Below are positions 9,218-17,328 of a stretch of 64,000 nt of DNA, in pieces. Positions within the stretch are counted from its first letter, which is position 1. Every line of letters begins with the position of its first letter. Under the pieces are notes generated by a model. The model saw only the letters and a program-made list of their open reading frames with translations, had not been told where the DNA came from and ran no database searches. The translations under genes and the position numbers were made by a program. Origin of the DNA: Ectobacillus funiculus (GTDB lineage Bacteria > Bacillota > Bacilli > Bacillales > Bacillaceae_G); the NCBI RefSeq assembly GCF_042429435.1, contig NZ_JBHMAF010000013.1; one strand, written 5' to 3'.

Positions 9218-10576
9218 CTATTTAATTATCTCAAGCGCCCCTACCAATATTTTTAAAAGGAACTGTAGATCTTCCTCTTTAATATTTAGCGGCGGGGACA
9301 ATGTTAACACATTATTATAACCCGCTACTGTTACACCATTTTTACCAATAATCAAGCCATTTTCCTTACATGCTGAGATTACTTTATTTACAAGGTTTAC
9401 ATCAAGCGGTGCCTTTGAAGCCTGATCACGGACGAGCTCGATCCCAATTAATAAACCTTTTCCTCTTACATCACCGACAAGCGGATGATTCTTTAGTGCT
9501 TCCTTTAATTCTCTAAGCAACTGAGCGCCAATTGCACGAGAGCGCTCAACTAAATTTTCCCGTTCCATAATCTCCAAGTTTTTTAATGCAAGCGCACATG
9601 CTGCTGGACTGCCTCCAAATGTATTAATATGCCGGAAAAAATCGTATTCCTCGGTTCCGCTAAATGCTTCGTAAATTTCTCGTTTTACAGCTGTTGCCGA
9701 AAGCGGCAAATATGCGCTCGTAAGTCCTTTTGCCATTGTAATAATATCCGGCTTTACGCCATAGTTCATAAAACCAAACGGCTGACCCGTTCTCCCAAAG
9801 CCGCAAATAACCTCATCTACAATGAACAAAGTCCCGTGCTTTTCACATACCTCCTTAACACCTCTCATATAGCCGTCCGGTGGAATGAGAATACCGCCCC
9901 CTGTAATGATAGGTTCCATAATAACCGCTGCAATCGTCTCACTTAATTCCCACGTCATCACGTTATCAATCGCTTTAACGGATTCCATCTCACAAGGCTC
10001 TTTTCCATCCTCATTACTGCGATAACTGTCCGGCGGTGCAACATGAAGAAATCCTGGTGCAAGGGGCTCATACTTATATTTCCGCTGTGCCTGGCCTGTT
10101 GCTGCCAACGCCCCCATGGAATTGCCATGGTACGCACGATAACGAGATACGATTTTATAGCGTGTATGCTCACCCTTTTGCTGATGATATTGACGCGCAA
10201 TTTTAAATGCAGTTTCATTTGCTTCTGACCCGCTATTGGAGAAAAAGATAACATACTCATCTCCAAGCCATTCATTTAATTTTTCTGCAAGCTTAATAGC
10301 AGGTACGTGACTTTGTGTAAGTGGAAAATACGCGAGTGACTTCAGCTGTTCATACGCCACATCTGCAAGCTCCTCCCGTCCATAACCGACATTCACACAC
10401 CAAAGGCCTGCCATTGCATCTAAATACCGCTTCCCTGTATGATCCGTAACCCACGCACCTTCCGCCTTCTCCACAACCATTGTCACATCAGGATTATACG
10501 GCTTCATGGAATGCCAAAGATATTGTGAGTCCTTTGCCAAAATATCGTATCCTTGGTTCATTTGCACCATCATCAT
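9218..10576 (-). CDS. Class III aminotransferase, probably beta-alanine (omega-amino acid) transaminase
   Basis: This PLP enzyme of 452 residues belongs to the ornithine/omega-aminotransferase fold. The cofactor-binding lysine lies in TMAKGLTSAYLPL, and FIVDEVICGFGRTG holds the PLP-ring Asp. The N-terminal DAMAGLWCVNVGYGRE motif is typical of beta-alanine/pyruvate-type transaminases. It is 12 bp from the upstream mmsA-like gene, so the two are co-transcribed. In context it should convert beta-alanine (or beta-aminoisobutyrate from thymine) into malonate (or methylmalonate) semialdehyde, the substrate of that dehydrogenase. The ATG at 10576 follows AAGGAGAGG; two further in-frame ATGs come directly after. 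Exact amino donor and acceptor are inference. Confidence 0.88.
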   Translation of the reverse strand: MMMVQMNQGYDILAKDSQYLWHSMKPYNPDVTMVVEKAEGAWVTDHTGKRYLDAMAGLWCVNVGYGREELADVAYEQLKSLAYFPLTQSHVPAIKLAEKLNEWLGDEYVIFFSNSGSEANETAFKIARQYHQQKGEHTRYKIVSRYRAYHGNSMGALAATGQAQRKYKYEPLAPGFLHVAPPDSYRSNEDGKEPCEMESVKAIDNVMTWELSETIAAVIMEPIITGGGILIPPDGYMRGVKEVCEKHGTLFIVDEVICGFGRTGQPFGFMNYGVKPDIITMAKGLTSAYLPLSATAVKREIYEAFSGTEEYDFFRHINTFGGSPAACALALKNLEIMERENLVERSRAIGAQLLRELKEALKNHPLVGDVRGKGLLIGIELVRDQASKAPLDVNLVNKVISACKENGLIIGKNGVTVAGYNNVLTLSPPLNIKEEDLQFLLKILVGALEIIK

Positions 10577-10588
10577 GACCTCTCCTTC

Positions 10589-12070
10589 TTAAAAATCAAA
10601 ACGGGATGTAATCATTTTCTTACGTGTAAAGAAATTTACGCCGTCCTTTCCATTTACATGCAAGTCCCCGTAGAAGGAATCCTTCCATCCGGAAAACGGA
10701 AAGAATGCCATTGTCGCTGGAACTCCCACATTGACGCCAAGCATGCCTGCATCCGCTTCTTCGCGAAACTTGCGAATTGCTTTTGCATCCTTTGAGTAAA
10801 TTGTTGCACCGTTCCCATAACGTGACTTTCGAATATACAAAAGTGCCTCATCAAGATCAGCCGCATGCAGTAAACTTAAAACAGGTGCAAAAATTTCATC
10901 CTTGGCGATTATCATCTCAGGAGTAACACGATCAAAAATTGTCGGTCCTATAAAAGTACCTTCTGGCATCCCAGTCATGTCCTTACGACCATCACGGACG
11001 AGGACTGCCCCTTCCTTCACACCAGCTTCAATATAATGCATAACCCTCTCTCGATGTGATTGGCGAATAACCGGTGTAAGCAGTACTTCATCCTCCATTC
11101 CATCCCCGATAATAAGTGTATCCGCCTTCTCCTTCAACACTCTTACAAAGCTATCATTATCACCAACAACAACGACAGCACTGCAAGCCATACAACGCTG
11201 ACCCGCACTTCCAAACGCTGAGGTAATAATATGCTGCACTGCTTTTTCGATATCCGCATCCGGCATGACGATATGATGATTTTTTGCACCTGAAAGAGCT
11301 TGAACCCGCTTTCCCTCTTTAGCCGCGCGCTCATACACATATTTCGCCACTGGCTGTGAACCTACGAATGAAATTGCCCTTACGTCCTCATGCTCGAGTA
11401 AACCGTTTACAACATCGCGCGAACCATGAACAATATTTAGCACACCAGCTGGCGCTCCTGCCTCTGCGAACAACTCAGCAAGCCTGTTGGCTAAGATCGG
11501 TGTACGCTCAGAAGGCTTTAACACGAATGTGTTCCCACATGCAATAGCTAGCGGAAACATCCAAAGCGGTACCATCATCGGAAAATTGAATGGTGCAATA
11601 CCGCCGACAACACCAAGCGGATAACGGAACATCTCAGAATCAATCTCTTCAGCAATACATGATAAGGTTTCACCCATCATTAAGGTCGGTGCTCCGGATG
11701 CAAACTCCACACACTCAATCCCGCGCTGAACCTCTCCGTATGCTTCCTTATACGCTTTTCCATTCTCCTGTACAATGAGCCGCGTTAGTTCCTCATGATG
11801 CTCTGTTAATAAATGATGATATTTATATAAAATACGTGCACGCTTTGGAACTGGAACATCCTTCCACTTTCGAAAGGCCAGCTGTGCTGCCCGCACTGCT
11901 CTTTGTACATCCTCCTTTGTCGAGAGAACTACCTTCGCCAACACCTTTCCTGTTGCTGGGTTCGGCACCTCCAATGCCTCTTTGCCGCTTGCCTCTACCC
12001 ATTGACCGTTAATGAAGTTTTTCAGTATGACCATACCATTTTGAGCAGCTGCCATCTGATTCCCCCTCAT
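10589..12070 (-). CDS. mmsA: (Methyl)malonate-semialdehyde dehydrogenase, CoA-acylating
   Basis: This NAD-dependent aldehyde dehydrogenase of 493 residues oxidises malonate or methylmalonate semialdehyde and releases acetyl- or propionyl-CoA. The catalytic Cys lies in GSAGQRCMACS. The usual catalytic Glu motif of hydrolytic aldehyde dehydrogenases is replaced by ALSGAKNHH, which is characteristic of the CoA-dependent MMSDH/IolA group. The ATG at 12070 has GAGG about 10 bp upstream. An ATG five codons later, at 12055, has a better placed GAGGGGG and may be the true start. It is followed after 12 bp by the aminotransferase. Placed here it would finish pyrimidine catabolism rather than inositol or valine breakdown. 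Confidence 0.92.
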   Translation of the reverse strand: MRGNQMAAAQNGMVILKNFINGQWVEASGKEALEVPNPATGKVLAKVVLSTKEDVQRAVRAAQLAFRKWKDVPVPKRARILYKYHHLLTEHHEELTRLIVQENGKAYKEAYGEVQRGIECVEFASGAPTLMMGETLSCIAEEIDSEMFRYPLGVVGGIAPFNFPMMVPLWMFPLAIACGNTFVLKPSERTPILANRLAELFAEAGAPAGVLNIVHGSRDVVNGLLEHEDVRAISFVGSQPVAKYVYERAAKEGKRVQALSGAKNHHIVMPDADIEKAVQHIITSAFGSAGQRCMACSAVVVVGDNDSFVRVLKEKADTLIIGDGMEDEVLLTPVIRQSHRERVMHYIEAGVKEGAVLVRDGRKDMTGMPEGTFIGPTIFDRVTPEMIIAKDEIFAPVLSLLHAADLDEALLYIRKSRYGNGATIYSKDAKAIRKFREEADAGMLGVNVGVPATMAFFPFSGWKDSFYGDLHVNGKDGVNFFTRKKMITSRFDF

Positions 12071-12230
12071 GAACTATTATCCTCTTTTTTCCATTATCTC
12101 TCACGAAACTACAATGTTCATTAGACAGAACGTTAAACCTTTACGGTAGTTTCCTCTACACATTGCACAACTAGAAAAAATGCTACAATCCCTTGTAAGC
12201 AGAACCAGATAGACAAATGTTTTCGTACGC

Positions 12231-12366
12231 TAAAGAAAACTCGCCGATTGGCAAGCCCTGCTCTTGGGCGAAGACAGAGGCGTAGCCCTACTTATACTGT
12301 ATTCCTAAAATTTCCGACTACGTCGAATCACTTCTGGCTAGAAATTTATACTTTCCTACAGTAAAA
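12231..12366 (+). repeat. Dispersed intergenic repeat, copy 5
   Basis: Full-length copy between mmsA (upstream side) and the PucR regulator's terminator. The outer stem is ACTGTA/TACAGT. The inner pair (TTTCC against AGAAA) has one mismatch. Confidence 0.93.
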
Positions 12367-12395
12367 AAAGCCAACCTATACATACAGGTCAGCTT
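12367..12395 (-). terminator. Terminator of the PucR-family gene
   Basis: Imperfect hairpin AAGCCAACCT/AGGTCAGCTT immediately after the stop. The T-tract on the minus strand is formed by the A-run at the right end of repeat copy 5. Confidence 0.7.
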
Positions 12396-12397
12396 AC

Positions 12398-13999
12398 CTA
12401 TCTTTCAACAGGATATTGTTTCATCTGCTTCGTCGAAACGAGATAATCATATGCTTGCAGCATAAACTCGATAACAAGGCGTTTTTCTGAATTCATAAAA
12501 TCATTGCCAAGCAAGCCCTCCAGCTTTGTAATCCGGTGATATAGCGTTTGGCGCACAACAAACAGCCGATTTGCTGTCTCCTGCTTAGAGCCATTGCAGG
12601 ATAAATACACTCGCAATGTTTCCATTAACTTTCCATTGTATTTCTTATCATAACGAACAACCGGATCCAAATATTCCATAACAATCCCCTGCAAATCGCT
12701 CTGCTCATTCAGCATAGAAAGGATGCGATACATATGCAAATCCTCATAAAAATGACATACCTTCGCCAGGTTATTTTGAACCCTTATCGTTTCCTGCGCT
12801 GTTTTAAAGCTTCTATGCATATCCGATAGCTGCTCAATTAGTTTTCCTACCCCGACTGTCACAACTGTCTTTCGTTTCTTAATAAATTCTGAGTTTAGTA
12901 ACTTCTCAATTCCCATCTCTAAACGCTGCTTCTGATTTTTAGTCTCTCGATAATTTAATAAAATAAAGGTCGCTTCATTTCTCTTTTCTATAGATAGTGC
13001 ATAGAAACCCAGTTGCTCAAAAATAGTCCGAAACAACAGCTTAAAATATGTTTTATCAGAACCGGATTGGGGAAATTCATGGAACTTGCAAATACATACT
13101 GTTCCACCCTTACATTTTCCATTTGCATAGGAGCTCTTTAAAAAATCAGCAATTTCAATCTCCGTATGCTCTCCATGAAGCCAGCTGTTCACCCATTCAT
13201 CCTCTTCTGCCCGCTTTTTTTCTTCCACATATAAATCTCGTAATAAGTGCTGCGCTACAGCGGTGGAAGTCCGATCTAAGATTAACGTATCATATTCACT
13301 AATTTCCTCGTCCTCAGCATAAATATACAAATCAGCATAGTTCTGCCCTAACACTTGGATCGATTGATGTGCAACCCGCTTTTGCAATAACTCCTTCCCC
13401 TGACATTCTACCAAAAAGGCATACGAAACATCACTGCTAGATGGAACCACCTGCACATCATTTCCCTTCATCCGGAACAACACTGTATGACCAAGATGAT
13501 CATGCAGCAGCGACAAAATTTCTTCATGATGCTGGATGGACAATAATTTCTTATTAAGTTGCTGGGAATACTCCTCTAGATTCGAAATCATTTGATAATG
13601 CTGATGAATTAAGTGAGAGTGGATATCGTGGGTAATTTCAACGAAAGGAACTTCCTTTAAAAAAAGTAAAATAGGGAATTGATGTGCATTAGCCAATGCA
13701 ACTCCTTCCTGTGGAATAGGAAAGACTGACGATCCCATATCAATACACAGTCCAGAGGCGTTGCTGTCGATCAGCTCCTGCAGAAAAGCTACAAAGGCCT
13801 GCGAATCATCGCGCCAACCAACTCCAGTTGACAAAATAAGTTCGTTTCCATTTAGCAGCGATTTGATTTTTGCTACTTCTACAACATGAACCCATTTCAC
13901 AACTCGATATAGTCCCCCCTGTCCAGCAATGAATTGAATGTTTTCAAAATGCTTCCTTTTCAATATGTCCGTTACGGTAAGCTGGAAATGATATTGCAT
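12398..13999 (-). CDS. PucR-family transcriptional regulator
   Basis: This regulator of about 533 residues has an N-terminal PucR purine-catabolism-type sensor domain (TVTDILKRKHFENIQFIAGQ, then the VEVAKIKSLLNGNELILSTG region) and a C-terminal PucR-type helix-turn-helix (ETANRLFVVRQTLYHRITKL near the end). Family members control purine, pyrimidine or amino-acid catabolism. Lying between mmsA and the dihydropyrimidinase genes, it is the obvious regulator of this cluster. I chose the ATG at 13999 because AAAAAGGAG lies 7 bp upstream. The frame stays open a further 19 codons to 14056 without a comparable ribosome-binding site. The effector is probably a pyrimidine breakdown product, but nothing in the sequence shows which. 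Confidence 0.9.
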   Translation of the reverse strand: MQYHFQLTVTDILKRKHFENIQFIAGQGGLYRVVKWVHVVEVAKIKSLLNGNELILSTGVGWRDDSQAFVAFLQELIDSNASGLCIDMGSSVFPIPQEGVALANAHQFPILLFLKEVPFVEITHDIHSHLIHQHYQMISNLEEYSQQLNKKLLSIQHHEEILSLLHDHLGHTVLFRMKGNDVQVVPSSSDVSYAFLVECQGKELLQKRVAHQSIQVLGQNYADLYIYAEDEEISEYDTLILDRTSTAVAQHLLRDLYVEEKKRAEEDEWVNSWLHGEHTEIEIADFLKSSYANGKCKGGTVCICKFHEFPQSGSDKTYFKLLFRTIFEQLGFYALSIEKRNEATFILLNYRETKNQKQRLEMGIEKLLNSEFIKKRKTVVTVGVGKLIEQLSDMHRSFKTAQETIRVQNNLAKVCHFYEDLHMYRILSMLNEQSDLQGIVMEYLDPVVRYDKKYNGKLMETLRVYLSCNGSKQETANRLFVVRQTLYHRITKLEGLLGNDFMNSEKRLVIEFMLQAYDYLVSTKQMKQYPVER

Positions 14000-14218
14000 C
14001 TTCTCACTCCTTTTTGAAAACATAATCTTCTTAATACTATTCTTGCAGACTAGCACTTTTCCCTTTATAGCCCAACAATGCTTGCTTTGTCCTTATGTAT
14101 GAGAAACTATACAATTATTTAAATTCTTCCCTCTACCGATTTGTCAGATTACCTGGCTCTATTTCTTTTTATGGATTGCTAGATACACGTCCAGCTTGTA
14201 TGCCATTTCCCCATACGC

Positions 14219-14268
14219 GTATATGTAAAAGGGATTGACTGCATGCAGTCAATCCCTTTTACATATAC
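14219..14268. terminator. 50-bp perfect palindrome with no spacer, terminator-like
   Basis: Bases 14219-14268 form a perfect palindrome, each half 25 bp, with no central spacer (centre GCATGC). It contains AAAAGGGATTGACTGCA and its complement, giving A/T-tract flanks as in a bidirectional terminator. It abuts the stop codon of the small gene at 14268. A transcript would need a few central bases unpaired to form the loop. Confidence 0.75.
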
Positions 14269-14486
14269 TATCCTGCTGTTCCTTGGCGAATCAAAAAAGC
14301 CGAAAAGTACTTCCTTCCATCGGCCGTCCGAACATGCAGCGTTTCTGTTTCGCTTTCCCCATCATTCTGTCTCTCAAATTGTACGAAAGCACCGTCTAAG
14401 TTTTCCTGAACGGCCCGAATACTATATCCCTTCTGAATAAGAAAATCAATTCTATCGCGCTCCGCCAAAAACTCTTGATAAGACAT
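14268..14486 (-). CDS. Small conserved-looking protein of unknown function in the pyrimidine cluster
   Basis: This is a soluble, charged protein of about 72 residues. I do not recognise a family. It starts MSYQEFLAERDRIDFLIQKG and has no membrane segment or cysteine motif. The ATG at 14486 follows AAAGGGG with good spacing; a GTG two codons upstream is also in frame. It lies 65 bp after the dihydropyrimidinase gene on the same strand and has its own strong palindrome directly at the stop, so it is probably the last gene of the preT-preA-hydA operon. That position suggests an accessory role in pyrimidine catabolism, but no function can be assigned. Confidence 0.7.
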   Translation of the reverse strand: MSYQEFLAERDRIDFLIQKGYSIRAVQENLDGAFVQFERQNDGESETETLHVRTADGRKYFSAFLIRQGTAG

Positions 14487-14551
14487 GCACACACCCCTTT
14501 TTCACACTTCCAGTTATCCCCACATATAATTTTCAATTTGAGAAAGTAAGA

Positions 14552-15970
14552 TTATTGCACCGGTATTGAGTCCTGCTGATGTTTCATATCCTCACCGTAT
14601 TTTTTTCTCTTCAGATACGATCCGTAACCAGCCTTCCCAACAAATTGCCTGTTTCGTACAACAAATTCACCGCGACATAGCACACTGACTGGCTCCCCTA
14701 TTACCTTCATGCCTTCAAACGCGTTATAATCCACAGCCATATGATGCGTTTCCCTAGAAATGACACGCTCTACATTCGCGTCAAAGATGACAATGTCCGC
14801 ATCTGTTCCAACCGCAATCGTCCCTTTTTGCGGAAATAAACCAAACAGCTTCGCAATTCTTGTAGAAGTAATATCAACAAACTGATTGAGCGTAATTCTT
14901 CCCTGTTTCACACCTTCAGAAAACAAGATGCTCATACGATCTTCAATTGTCGGGCCGCCATTTGGAATTTTTGTAAAATCTCCGCGCCCGAGCTCCTTTT
15001 GCCCTTTAAAGTCAAAGGAACATTGATCAGATCCGATTGTTTGCAGCTGACCGTTTTTCAAAGCATTCCATAGTGCATCCTGATGCCATTTCTCACGCAG
15101 GGGCGGTGACCATACATATTTCGCCCCTTCAAAATTTGGCCTTTCTAAATAGGAGCGATCTAGTACTAAATATTGCGGACACGTCTCTCCCCACACATCA
15201 AGACCTTTATTTCGCGCCTCTGTAATTTTCTCGACTGCATCAGCACAGGAAACATGTACAACATAGAGCTGCGAATTCGCCAGACCCGTCAGCTGGCAAG
15301 CCCGTCCTGTTGCTTCTCCTTCTATTTCAGGCGGTCTTGTAAGCGCATGATAGATAGGATCTGTATTCCCTTCCTTGAGTGCTTGTCTTGTTAAATAATC
15401 AATCACATCACCGTTTTCCGCGTGAACCATCACAAGCGCACCAAGCTCCTTTGCCGCGAGCAGCGTACGGTACAACGTCCCATCATCTGCCTGAAATACA
15501 TTTTTGTAAGCCATAAATACTTTAAAGGAAGTAATCCCTTCCTCATGAATAACCTGCGGAAGCTCCCTAAGCACATCATCATTCATTTCGCCAATCATTA
15601 AATGGAAGCTATAATCAATAACCGCTTTATCCTTTGATTTTTCATGCCATGTCTGGATTGCATTGCCGAGCGGCTCCCCTTTATTGGTTAAGCAAAAGTC
15701 AATGATAGTAGTCGTTCCGCCAAACGCAGCTGCTACCGTACCTGTCTCAAAATCATCTCTCGTAACTGTCCCGCCAAAAGGCATATCCAAGTGGGTGTGC
15801 GGATCAATACCTCCTGGAAACAAATAGCGTCCTGTTGCATCAATTACCTCTACACCCTCACTCTTCAAATCTGTACCAATAGCTGCTATCTTTCCGTCTT
15901 CAATCAATACATCCGCTTCGTATATATCAGCAGCCGTTACAACTGTTCCATTTTTAATCAGCTTTCTCAT
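14552..15970 (-). CDS. hydA: Dihydropyrimidinase (D-hydantoinase family)
   Basis: This cytosolic amidohydrolase of 472 residues opens the ring of dihydrouracil or dihydrothymine to the N-carbamoyl-beta-amino acid. Motifs for the binuclear metal site are present in order: DPHTHLDMPF (about residues 57-66), the carbamylated Lys in SFKVFMAYK (about 150), MVHAENGD, VHVSC, and GSDQCSF carrying the later Asp. Length fits the family. It lies 48 bp after preA and 65 bp before the small unknown gene. Together with PreT and PreA it gives the first two reactions of reductive uracil degradation. In Bacillus relatives such enzymes are often annotated as hydantoinases. Confidence 0.95.
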   Translation of the reverse strand: MRKLIKNGTVVTAADIYEADVLIEDGKIAAIGTDLKSEGVEVIDATGRYLFPGGIDPHTHLDMPFGGTVTRDDFETGTVAAAFGGTTTIIDFCLTNKGEPLGNAIQTWHEKSKDKAVIDYSFHLMIGEMNDDVLRELPQVIHEEGITSFKVFMAYKNVFQADDGTLYRTLLAAKELGALVMVHAENGDVIDYLTRQALKEGNTDPIYHALTRPPEIEGEATGRACQLTGLANSQLYVVHVSCADAVEKITEARNKGLDVWGETCPQYLVLDRSYLERPNFEGAKYVWSPPLREKWHQDALWNALKNGQLQTIGSDQCSFDFKGQKELGRGDFTKIPNGGPTIEDRMSILFSEGVKQGRITLNQFVDITSTRIAKLFGLFPQKGTIAVGTDADIVIFDANVERVISRETHHMAVDYNAFEGMKVIGEPVSVLCRGEFVVRNRQFVGKAGYGSYLKRKKYGEDMKHQQDSIPVQ

Positions 15971-16018
15971 TGTATAAGTTCCCCCCTATATATCTTCCGC
16001 CTCACCTTCACAATTCAC

Positions 16019-17305
16019 TTACTTTACAATATTAGTCTCACAATCTGATAAAGCCCCCAATGCAGCTTGACGCTCATTCCACGTCATTGGCGCAATTTCA
16101 CTTGGAAGCTCTACCATTGAAATCGCACCGTCCACTGGACAAACAATAGAGCATAAATTACAGCCTACACAATCCTCCTCACGAACACGGAGAAAGCCTT
16201 TACCTGATGTATCCCTCAGCATATCAATACATTGATGGGATGTATCCTCACAGGCAATATGGCATTTATTACAATTAATGCACGTTTCGGTATTAATACG
16301 AGCAACTATCTTATAGTTCAAGTCAAGATCTCCCCAGTCAGAGTAACGCGGAACTGATTTTCCGATAATATCCCTAACAGAAGCAATTCCTTTGCTATCA
16401 AGATAGTTATTGAGCCCATCGATCATATCCTCAACAATACGGAAGCCATGGTGCATGGCAGCGGTACAAACTTGAACCCCTGTCGCACCCATAAGTAAAA
16501 ATTCTGCAGCATCCTGCCAGTTTGAAATACCACCAATACCTGAAATGGGCACATTAATACGCGGATGACGAGCACATTCCGCTACCATGTTTAACGCAAT
16601 TGGCTTCACCGCCGGTCCACAATAGCCGCCATGGGCTCCTTTTCCAGCAACATGAGGAATTGTATTCCACGTATCAAGATCGACACCCATTAAGCTATTA
16701 ATAGTATTAATCATACTAACAGCATCAGCACCGCCCTTCACCGCTGCCTCCGCCGTTGCTGTAATATCGGTGATATTTGGCGTAAGCTTTACAATAACTG
16801 GTGTTTTTGCGACTTCCTTCACCCAGTATGTTTGTCTTTCAACAAGAGAAGGAACCTGACCGGAAGCAGAGCCCATACCTCGTTCTGCCATACCGTGCGG
16901 ACAGCCAAAGTTCAACTCAAGTCCATCCACACCAACCTCCTCGACACGCTTTACAATTTCATGCCATTTCTCCTGCTTTGGTTCAACCATAAGCGAGGCG
17001 ACGATCACATGATTAGGAAATCTCTTTTTTGTTTCGTAAATTTCCTTTAAGTTGACCTCTAATGGCCTGTCTGTAATCAATTCGATATTATTAAAACCGG
17101 CTACTCGCTGACCGTTAAAGCTAACCGCTGCGAATCGGGAAGAAACGTTTAAAATTGGATCTCCAAGCGTTTTCCATACAGCTCCGCCCCAGCCTGCTTC
17201 AAATGCACGCTGTACTTGGTAACCAGAATTCGTAGGCGGCGCTGACGCCAGCCAAAACGGGTTTGGAGATTCAATACCTGCTAAATTTATTTTTAAATCC
17301 GCCAT
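16019..17305 (-). CDS. preA: NAD-dependent dihydropyrimidine dehydrogenase, catalytic subunit PreA
   Basis: This protein of 428 residues reduces uracil and thymine to their 5,6-dihydro forms. The N-terminal part is an FMN-binding TIM barrel of the class 1B dihydroorotate-dehydrogenase type (LNFGCPHG, SGIGGISNW phosphate-site region). The C-terminal part carries two [4Fe-4S] clusters, CINCNKCHIAC followed by a later CP-like site and CVGCNLCSIVCP. The barrel Cys after GAHGGYCGPAVKPIAL is the expected catalytic-loop residue. It works with PreT, whose gene is 23 bp upstream. Length is usual for PreA. Confidence 0.96.
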   Translation of the reverse strand: MADLKINLAGIESPNPFWLASAPPTNSGYQVQRAFEAGWGGAVWKTLGDPILNVSSRFAAVSFNGQRVAGFNNIELITDRPLEVNLKEIYETKKRFPNHVIVASLMVEPKQEKWHEIVKRVEEVGVDGLELNFGCPHGMAERGMGSASGQVPSLVERQTYWVKEVAKTPVIVKLTPNITDITATAEAAVKGGADAVSMINTINSLMGVDLDTWNTIPHVAGKGAHGGYCGPAVKPIALNMVAECARHPRINVPISGIGGISNWQDAAEFLLMGATGVQVCTAAMHHGFRIVEDMIDGLNNYLDSKGIASVRDIIGKSVPRYSDWGDLDLNYKIVARINTETCINCNKCHIACEDTSHQCIDMLRDTSGKGFLRVREEDCVGCNLCSIVCPVDGAISMVELPSEIAPMTWNERQAALGALSDCETNIVK

Positions 17306-17328
17306 CTTCCGTTCCCCCTTCTCCTGAA

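Noticed and set aside
9958..10275. Long antisense frames inside the aminotransferase, glnA, gatA and other genes
   Set aside because: They lie wholly within well-supported genes on the opposite strand or another frame, lack ribosome-binding sites and show no family motifs.
10589..12070. Reading the mmsA-type gene as part of an inositol (iol) operon
   Set aside because: No other iol genes are adjacent and the neighbours are pyrimidine-degradation genes. The IolH-like gene at 48038 is 36 kb away with its own regulator.
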